Assembly: GCF_016785085.1 (NCBI RefSeq)
Contig: NZ_JAENHO010000009.1
Location: forward strand, 62,001-126,000
DNA: 64,000 nucleotides
Source of the DNA: Paractinoplanes lichenicola
Lineage (GTDB): Bacteria; Actinomycetota; Actinomycetes; Mycobacteriales; Micromonosporaceae
Direction of reading: 5' to 3'
This document shows, piece by piece, positions 58,666 through 64,000 of the stretch. Both the position numbers and the translations under genes were made by a program. The notes beneath the pieces were generated by a model, which saw only the letters and a list, made by a program, of their open reading frames with translations, searched no databases and was not told where the DNA came from. How positions within the stretch are numbered: position 1 is the first letter of the stretch; each line of letters begins with the position of its first letter.

Positions 58666-59903
58666 GCACCGGCCGGCGGGTCGCCGCGGTGGTGGCGCTG
58701 GCCGCGCCCCTGCTCGCGGTGTGCGCCGGGCTCGAGCAGGCGGTCCGGCACTTCGGCACGTTCGTGACGTTCGTGCTGGCGGTCGCGGTCGTCACGGCCG
58801 CGGTCTGGTACGCCCTGACCCGGCGCGGCCCGCTGCGCTGGCTGGCCGTGCTGGTGGCGACCGGGGCCGCGCTGCTGATGATCCTGCTCGGCCTGTCGCT
58901 GTTCGTCACCCAGGTCGCGTCGCTCGTCGTGTTCGCCGTCGCGGGCAAATACGCGCTGGGCAGACAGCGCGTCCTGGTCGCCGCCGACCACCCGCCGCAA
59001 CGCGCCCGGCACGGCGTCCTGCTGATCAACCCCCGGTCCGGCGACGGCGCGGCCGAACGGGCGGGCCTGGCCGCGGCGGCCGCCGAGCGCGGCATCGAGG
59101 TGGTGACGCTCCGGCCCGGCGACGATCTGGCCGCGCTGGCCGAGCAGGCCGTGCGCGACGGCGCCGACGTGCTCGGCATGGCGGGCGGGGACGGCTCGCA
59201 GGCGCTGGTCGCGACGACCGCGATGCGGCACGGGGTGGCATTCGTGTGCGTGCCGGCCGGCACCCGCAACCACTTCGCGCTCGACCTGGGCCTGAACCGC
59301 GCGGACGTGACCGGCGCGCTCGACGCCTTCACCGACGGCGTCGAACGGCTGGTCGACCTGGGCCTGGTCAACGACCACGTGTTCGTCAACAACGCCTCGC
59401 TCGGGGTGTACGCCGAGGTCGTCCGGTCGAAGGGCTACCGCCGGGCCAAGCTGCAGACGTGGGGGCGGCTGCTGCCCGACCTGCTCGGCCCGGCCGCCGC
59501 GCCGCCGGATCTCGCGTTCGACAGCCCCGACGGCCGCACGTTCAGCGGGTTGTCGCTGGTGCTGGTGTCCAACAACCCGTACGACCTGTCCCGCGCCGGG
59601 CGGGCCGGTGGGCGTCCCCGGCTCGACACCGGACGGCTGGGCATCGTGACCGCGCAGGGGCCGCGGCCGGTGGGGGAGTGGACGGCGGCCGAGTTCGAGG
59701 TGCGGTCGGGCGCCGACGTGCCGGTCGGGCTGGACGGGGAGGCGCTGCTGCTGTCGCCGCCGTTGCGCTTCATCTCGCTGCCGGGGGCGTTACGCGTACG
59801 GGTGCCTCGGAATTTGATGCCGCCGGACCGGGGCGCCGCCCTCACCCGGAGCGACCTGAACGCGCTGGTCCGCGTCGCGTCAGGGCAGCCAGCCGTCGCC
59901 TGA
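58662..59903 (+). CDS. Diacylglycerol/sphingosine kinase-like protein with membrane helices
   Basis: 413 residues. Three N-terminal membrane helices (about 8-25, 32-50, 58-90) precede a lipid-kinase catalytic domain: LLINPRSGDGAA, the nucleotide loop MAGGDGSQALVATTA, PAGTRNHFALDLGL and the metal-site NNASLGVY. It likely phosphorylates diacylglycerol, undecaprenol or a related lipid at the inner face. GTG 58662 overlaps the PBP stop, tying lipid phosphorylation to cell-wall synthesis in one transcript. The end overlaps the convergent metallophosphoesterase gene by 24 bp. Confidence 0.85.
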   Translation: MSTGRRVAAVVALAAPLLAVCAGLEQAVRHFGTFVTFVLAVAVVTAAVWYALTRRGPLRWLAVLVATGAALLMILLGLSLFVTQVASLVVFAVAGKYALGRQRVLVAADHPPQRARHGVLLINPRSGDGAAERAGLAAAAAERGIEVVTLRPGDDLAALAEQAVRDGADVLGMAGGDGSQALVATTAMRHGVAFVCVPAGTRNHFALDLGLNRADVTGALDAFTDGVERLVDLGLVNDHVFVNNASLGVYAEVVRSKGYRRAKLQTWGRLLPDLLGPAAAPPDLAFDSPDGRTFSGLSLVLVSNNPYDLSRAGRAGGRPRLDTGRLGIVTAQGPRPVGEWTAAEFEVRSGADVPVGLDGEALLLSPPLRFISLPGALRVRVPRNLMPPDRGAALTRSDLNALVRVASGQPAVA

Positions 59904-60650
59904 GCGCCGCCACCCGGTCGTCGAGCGCTCGCGGAAGGCGCTGCCGGACCACTCCCGTACGGTGATCGTCAGCCGGTCGCCGTCGAGGTCGAACACCGTG
60001 TACGACTGGCTCTCGCCGGCCCGCACCCGCCACGAGCAGGCCGTCCCACTCAGCACGCCGATCATGCCGCCGGGCAGCCGGGCCTGCGCCGCCACATGAT
60101 CGTGCCCGCACAGGATCAGATCGGTCCGCACCGCCGCCGCCGCGCGCAGGGCCGCCGTCACGCCGTGCACTAGCGCCTCGTTCGGCCGCTGCGGCGACCG
60201 GAACACCGGATGGTGCAGCATCAGCACTTTGAGCTCGGCGTCCGCGGTCAGCTCCGTCTCGATCGCGCGCACCTGACCGGCGTCGAGCCGGCCACCCTTC
60301 CACAGGTACGCCCGCGGCGAGCTCAGCCCGAGCAGCAGCAACCCGCCGTCGCGCACCACGGGCTCGGTCCGCTCGTCGATCAGGCGGCGATAAGCGTCAA
60401 GGCCCCCGTACGCGCGTGCCGGCCGATCGAGCGGCAGGTCGTGGTTGCCCGGCACGCTCGTCCACGGCGTGCCGATCGAGTCGAGCAGCTCGCGGGCGGC
60501 GGCGAACTGCTCGTCGCGGGCCCGCATGGTCAGATCGCCCCCGACCAGCACCCGATCGACGTCCTGCGCGATCAGGTCCGCGCGCAGGCCCTTGACGACT
60601 GCGGCCTCCTCGGCACCGAAGTGCAGGTCGGTCACGTGGGCCAGGCGCAT
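59880..60650 (-). CDS. Metallophosphoesterase
   Basis: 256 residues, calcineurin-like. All five metal motifs are visible: DLHFG, GGDLT, GNHD, HHP and CGHDHVAAQ. The group includes cyclic-nucleotide, nucleotide and DNA-related phosphoesterases (Icc/CpdA-like start RLAHVTDLHF); the substrate is not evident. TAGGCT six bases before ATG 60650 marks a leaderless start inside the loop of a 13-bp inverted repeat. It follows the cellulase gene in the same direction but has its own promoter. Confidence 0.88.
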   Translation of the reverse strand: MRLAHVTDLHFGAEEAAVVKGLRADLIAQDVDRVLVGGDLTMRARDEQFAAARELLDSIGTPWTSVPGNHDLPLDRPARAYGGLDAYRRLIDERTEPVVRDGGLLLLGLSSPRAYLWKGGRLDAGQVRAIETELTADAELKVLMLHHPVFRSPQRPNEALVHGVTAALRAAAAVRTDLILCGHDHVAAQARLPGGMIGVLSGTACSWRVRAGESQSYTVFDLDGDRLTITVREWSGSAFRERSTTGWRRSGDGWLP

Positions 60651-60685
60651 GCCCCGAGCCTAGATCGCACTCCGGGGCATGCGCC
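60644..60685. promoter_or_regulatory. 13-bp inverted repeat around the metallophosphoesterase promoter
   Basis: GGCGCATGCCCCG (60644-60656) and CGGGGCATGCGCC (60673-60685) are perfect complements with a 16-base loop that holds the -10 TAGGCT (60657-60662, minus strand). It could end cellulase transcripts or bind a regulator; the left arm covers the start codon. Confidence 0.65.
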
Positions 60686-60694
60686 GGGCAGTGA

Positions 60695-61792
60695 TCAGCT
60701 GTAGGTGAGCGAGAAGCTGTTCGTCGTGAAGTTCGACTGCCCCGCCGTGCCCGTGATCTCGAAGCCGAACTGCAGCTCACCCACGGTCACGTTGCCCCAC
60801 CAGTTGTTGGTGCGCAGCCAGTTCATGATCGCCAGCAGGTCGATCGTGCCCGAGCTGGTGTTCGTGCGGATGAACGAGAACACCGCGTTGGCGCCGTTCG
60901 AGCCGCGATAGACGTTCCACGTGTGGCCGCCCACCGACAGATTCCGGACGTTCGGCACCGCCCCGTTCGCGTCGTACTGCTCGGCGATCGGCCCCACCGC
61001 GCCGTGCTGGTTGGTCCAGATCATGACCTCGTACGCGTGATTGTTGGCCCAGATGTCGTACGTGGTCGCGTAGTCCCCGTCGGCCGGCACCGACACGTTG
61101 AACGAACTGGACACGCCGGCCAGCGAGCTCAGCGTCCGGTTGAGCGTCTTGCCGGTGTTCGGGTACGACTTCACGCCGCTGGTGCGCGGATGGTTGGCCA
61201 CCACGCCGAAGTTCGTGCCGCTGCGGGCCCAGATCGTCTGCGCGCCCGCGCCCGCACCCCAGATGTTGTTGTAGAGCGTGTACCCGTTGTTCTGCCACGT
61301 CGCCCACTGCCCTGAGTCGACCCAGGCGGCGTCGCTCGGCACCCCCGGACTGCTCGGGGGTGGTGTCGTCGGCGGTGTCGTGGGTGTCGTCGCGCCGGTG
61401 CAGGCCGTGCCGTTCAGCGTGAACGCCGTGGGCGCCGTGCCGCTCCCCGACCCGTTGAAGCCGAACGACACGGTCCCGTTCGTCGCCAGCGAGCCGTTGT
61501 AGCCGGCGTTGCGGGCCGTGACGGTCGACCCGCTCTGCGTCAGGTTCGTGTTCCAGGCCTGGGTCACCGACTGCCCATTCCCGTACGTCCACACGAGCGT
61601 CCACGACGTGAGCGGGTCACCCAGATTCGTGATCGTCACGTTGGCCCCGAACCCGCCCGGCCACGTGCTGCTGACCGCGTAGGCCACCCGGCACCCGGCC
61701 GCGGCCGACGCGGGCAGGGCGGTGAGGACGGCCGCCCCTCCGGTCATGAGCACGGTGCCGGCCAGCGCGACCGCAAGACTGCGTCTGCGCAT
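60695..61792 (-). CDS. Secreted cellulase: CBM2 + GH12 endoglucanase
   Basis: 365 residues. After a signal peptide (RRRSLAVALAGTVLMTGGAAVLTALPASA) comes a family 2 cellulose-binding module (about 32-135: CRVAYAVSSTWPGGFGANVTITN, paired Cys at its ends), a Pro/Thr/Ser linker, and a GH12 catalytic domain (155-365). Likely catalytic glutamates are in AYEVMIWTN and ELQFGFEITG. It cleaves beta-1,4-glucan outside the cell. ATG 61792 has AGGGA five bases upstream. The long leader carries a 16-bp palindrome of LacI-family type and a larger hairpin, so sugar-dependent control is likely. Confidence 0.93.
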   Translation of the reverse strand: MRRRSLAVALAGTVLMTGGAAVLTALPASAAAGCRVAYAVSSTWPGGFGANVTITNLGDPLTSWTLVWTYGNGQSVTQAWNTNLTQSGSTVTARNAGYNGSLATNGTVSFGFNGSGSGTAPTAFTLNGTACTGATTPTTPPTTPPPSSPGVPSDAAWVDSGQWATWQNNGYTLYNNIWGAGAGAQTIWARSGTNFGVVANHPRTSGVKSYPNTGKTLNRTLSSLAGVSSSFNVSVPADGDYATTYDIWANNHAYEVMIWTNQHGAVGPIAEQYDANGAVPNVRNLSVGGHTWNVYRGSNGANAVFSFIRTNTSSGTIDLLAIMNWLRTNNWWGNVTVGELQFGFEITGTAGQSNFTTNSFSLTYS

Positions 61793-61808
61793 GTCATCCC
61801 TCCGATCG

Positions 61809-61858
61809 GACGGTCGTCGAAGCGCTTCGACGGTGGCGCGAGCAGTTCGACGACCGTC
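61809..61858 (-). promoter_or_regulatory. LacI-type operator nested in a large hairpin, cellulase leader
   Basis: GTCGAAGCGCTTCGAC (61816-61831) is a perfect 16-bp palindrome with the GCGC centre typical of LacI/CebR-type operators. Outside it GACGGTCGTCGAA (61809-61821) pairs with TTCGACGACCGTC (61846-61858), 13 bases without mismatch. A TTGCCG-N17-TACCAT promoter on the minus strand (61877-61905) would start RNA near 61870, so both lie in the 5' leader. Confidence 0.7.
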
Positions 61859-61958
61859 AATGTGTAGGTGTCCGCGATGGTAGGACGTGACGCAGGCCAC
61901 GGCAACCGAACGGGCGCTGCTAAGTGGCGGCTAAGAGGGCGCGCTCATCGTCGGTTCC

Positions 61959-64000
61959 ATGACGACTACCTCGTACGCTTCCCACCGTCTCGACCTCATC
62001 CCCGGCGCGGGCTTCCAGGCCTGGCCGGCCGACCCCTCGCGACCGCCTGCGCGCCTGCGCCGCCCGGGCGCCGGCGTGGCCGCGCCCCTGGGCCGCGAAC
62101 GCCAGATCGCCCTGACCCTGGAGGCATTGGCGCGCGGCCAGGTCGTCAACGTCCGTGGCCCGTGCGGCATCGGCAAGTCCACGCTGTTGCGACACCTGGC
62201 CGCGGTGGCCGGCGCCGCACTGCCCGCCGTCCCCGGTCCCGCTTTCAGCGACTCGGCTCTCTTCGACGATTCGGCGTTTCTGGACGATCCGACTTTCCTG
62301 GGCGGCCTGACTTTGCCGGGCGGTCCGAGCCGTCCTCATGCCTTCGCGGGCAGTCGCGGTGGTTCGACACGCGTTCGTCCTGGCGTTTATCTGCAGGTGA
62401 GCGCGGACGACGACCCAGCCGACGTGGTGGAGGCCGTGCTCGACAACCTCGGCTATCCCGGACGCCCCGAGGCGCTGGCGACCCTGCGCCCGGTGGTGGC
62501 CCTCGACTGCGACGCCGGCGGCGCGGCCGGGGTGGAGGCCCTGCGGCCGCACTGCGCGGTGATCGTCGGCTCCGAGCAGCCGATCACCGGCGTGCCCTGC
62601 GAGCTGCCCGGACTCGCCGAGGACGACGCCCTCCTGCTGCTGACCCGCGAACTCGGGCACGACCTGAACGCCTTCGAGCGGATGGCCGCCGCCCGGCTCG
62701 TGGTGGCCGTCGACGGCAGCCCCCTGCGTCTGCGTCAGGCGGCCGCCGTCGTACGGGCCGGTTTGCGGACCCTCGAAGACCTGGCCGACGTCGTCACCCG
62801 CGACCCGGCCGCCCTGACCCGGATGACCCTGCTCGGCCTCGACCGCGCCGACCGTGGCGCCCTGACCGTGCTCGGCGTGCTGGCCGGCATGCACCTGCCG
62901 GCCGACCTGGTCGAGATCATCACCGACACCGGCAACACCCGCGCGGCCCTGCTCAAGCTGCGCGACCGCCGCCTGGTCGACGCCGAGTGCGACCGGTTCG
63001 GCCTGCCCGTCTGCCGGGCGCCCGAGAACGCCGCCCTGCTGTTCCGCACGATCGACCTGTCATCGGCGGTCCGCGACATTGCCGAATTCGTCCACGAGGC
63101 CGACCTCAACGCCGACGGCACGATCACGCTGGCCAAGGCCCTGGTCACCCTGACCGGCGAACTGGCCCGCCGCCGACAGTGGACAGCGGTCGTGACCCTG
63201 GTCGAAGCGGCCGAGCCCATCCTGACAGTCGCTGGCCGCTGGTCCACCTGCCAACGGCTGCTCTCGCTGGGCATTAAGGGTGCCCAACACGCCGGGGACC
63301 TGGCCTCGGAGGCACTGTTCCACCACGAACAGGGCACCCTGGCCTTGGCATCGGGCGATCATGCCCAGGCCCGCGAGCAGCTCACCCAGGCCCACGACCA
63401 ACGCGCCCGGCTGGGCGACACCCAGGGCATGGAAGTGAGTGCTCACAACCTTGGCCTCGTCCCAGCGATCCCGGCGGCCGACGACGAGCGCGGTGACGAC
63501 TCGGGCGAACGCGGGCGCTCAGGGGTGAACCGCGCCCGCGAGGGCTCCCCGTGGGCGCCGGCCGCACGGGTGGGGCCGGTCTCGGGAGCGGAGGCCGCCA
63601 CGCCCGAGCCGCCCGCGCCCCGGCCGGCGAAGCAGCGCGGCCGTCTGAAGGCGGCCGCGGGCACGCTCATCGCGGTGGTCATCCTGGGGCTCGGCGTGGT
63701 CGACGCGCTGTGGGACACCAGCGAAGATGCGAAGGGCTCGGCTGCCCCGGCGACCTCGGCAGGTCCGACAGCGACGGCAACCCCGACGCCGACGACCGCC
63801 GCGCCGACGACCGCCACGCAGGCGCCGTTCACGCGGGCGCCGTTCACGCAGCAGCCGTTCACGCGGGCGCCGTTCACGCAGGCGCCGTTCGTTACTCCGC
63901 CGCCGCCCACCACGCCGGTGCCGACCCCGTCCCGGCGGGAGCCGCCCCCGGTCACGAGCCCGCCGACGCCCGGCACCTCCTCGCCGCCACCGAAACTGCC
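61959..64000 (+). CDS. STAND-like ATPase with C-terminal membrane anchor (partial)
   Basis: 680 residues are visible and the frame is open to the window end. A P-loop, GPCGIGKST, lies near residue 70. A Ser/Asp/Phe-rich insert (about 90-140) follows, then a winged-helix-like part and helical TPR-type repeats (about 410-500). Near residue 565-585 a membrane helix (LKAAAGTLIAVVILGLGVVDAL) separates the ATPase from an outside Thr/Pro-rich tail with five-residue repeats (APFTR/APFTQ). STAND/NB-ARC proteins act as ligand-gated switches; here the sensor side could be the exported tail. Start ATG 61959 has no good ribosome site, so it is tentative. Confidence 0.72.
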   Translation, partial: MTTTSYASHRLDLIPGAGFQAWPADPSRPPARLRRPGAGVAAPLGRERQIALTLEALARGQVVNVRGPCGIGKSTLLRHLAAVAGAALPAVPGPAFSDSALFDDSAFLDDPTFLGGLTLPGGPSRPHAFAGSRGGSTRVRPGVYLQVSADDDPADVVEAVLDNLGYPGRPEALATLRPVVALDCDAGGAAGVEALRPHCAVIVGSEQPITGVPCELPGLAEDDALLLLTRELGHDLNAFERMAAARLVVAVDGSPLRLRQAAAVVRAGLRTLEDLADVVTRDPAALTRMTLLGLDRADRGALTVLGVLAGMHLPADLVEIITDTGNTRAALLKLRDRRLVDAECDRFGLPVCRAPENAALLFRTIDLSSAVRDIAEFVHEADLNADGTITLAKALVTLTGELARRRQWTAVVTLVEAAEPILTVAGRWSTCQRLLSLGIKGAQHAGDLASEALFHHEQGTLALASGDHAQAREQLTQAHDQRARLGDTQGMEVSAHNLGLVPAIPAADDERGDDSGERGRSGVNRAREGSPWAPAARVGPVSGAEAATPEPPAPRPAKQRGRLKAAAGTLIAVVILGLGVVDALWDTSEDAKGSAAPATSAGPTATATPTPTTAAPTTATQAPFTRAPFTQQPFTRAPFTQAPFVTPPPPTTPVPTPSRREPPPVTSPPTPGTSSPPPKL
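63824..63893 (+). repeat. 15-bp in-frame repeats encoding APFT(R/Q)
   Basis: GCGCCGTTCACGCGG or GCGCCGTTCACGCAG recurs about five times, coding for APFTR, APFTQ or QPFTR in the outside tail of the STAND-like protein. Such low-complexity tails are common in wall-exposed actinobacterial proteins. Confidence 0.7.

Overview
The window is high-GC DNA (my estimate is 70-73 % G+C). Genes are densely packed, mostly coupled by 4-base ATGA/GTGA overlaps, and many start with GTG or TTG. Several genes start within 6-8 bases of a good -10 hexamer, as leaderless actinobacterial genes do. Secreted CBM2-GH12 cellulase, TetR/IclR/GntR/PadR regulators, partner-switching phosphatases and a PASTA-tailed penicillin-binding protein all point to a soil actinomycete. 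A member of the Micromonosporaceae, such as Actinoplanes, is my best guess; this is inference. I saw no rRNA, tRNA, CRISPR array, insertion sequence, phage or plasmid genes.

Layout. 1-5.1 kb: a NitT/TauT-type ABC importer feeding a HisD-family dehydrogenase and an ACMSD-like amidohydrolase. 5.1-8.1 kb: a lipoprotein, a membrane protein with five CX4C motifs and a truncated DedA gene. 8.1-16.2 kb: two catabolic operons with an alpha/beta hydrolase, a CMD-family protein, an LLM flavin monooxygenase, an aldehyde dehydrogenase, an enoyl-CoA hydratase, a HIBADH-like dehydrogenase, a cyclase and an SDR. 16.2-22 kb: an inositol-phosphatase-like enzyme, a beta-lactamase-fold lipoprotein, a TetR/SDR pair with two clear operators, a Gfo/Idh dehydrogenase and a flavin-reductase/GntR fusion. 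22-22.8 kb: non-coding, with a paired DnaA-box repeat and a 40-bp minisatellite. 22.8-30 kb: a complete hexonate operon (ManD, fructuronate reductase, MFS transporter, idonate-type dehydrogenase, KDG kinase, KDPG aldolase) behind a GntR regulator. 30-32 kb: two secreted proteins. 32-36.2 kb: DhaK, DhaL and a DhaM-HPr-EI fusion, a self-contained PTS dihydroxyacetone kinase; a second DnaA-box repeat copy lies in frame inside the fusion. 36-38.4 kb: a radical SAM protein with an unusual cysteine motif and a coupled hydrolase. 38.6-41.3 kb: a membrane protein whose 3' end is tandemly duplicated, a truncated phosphatase remnant, and IclR and TetR regulators. 41.3-45 kb: copper amine oxidase with an amino-acid/amine permease. 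45-47.2 kb: PadR plus two membrane proteins. 47-49 kb: GlxA-type regulator and EamA exporter. 49-53.5 kb: a 1357-residue hybrid kinase/phosphatase with a STAS partner. 53.6-55.8 kb: a saccharopine-dehydrogenase-like enzyme and a frameshifted GlxA regulator. 56.2-60.7 kb: PBP, lipid kinase-like protein and metallophosphoesterase. 60.7-64 kb: GH12 cellulase and a partial membrane-anchored STAND-like ATPase.

The strongest unexplained signals are three. First, a dispersed repeat of about 95 bp carries two DnaA boxes at fixed 17-bp spacing. Second, the palindromic octamer CCGTACGG is strongly over-represented (about 35 copies by eye). Third, several regulators have near-perfect operator palindromes at their own promoters.
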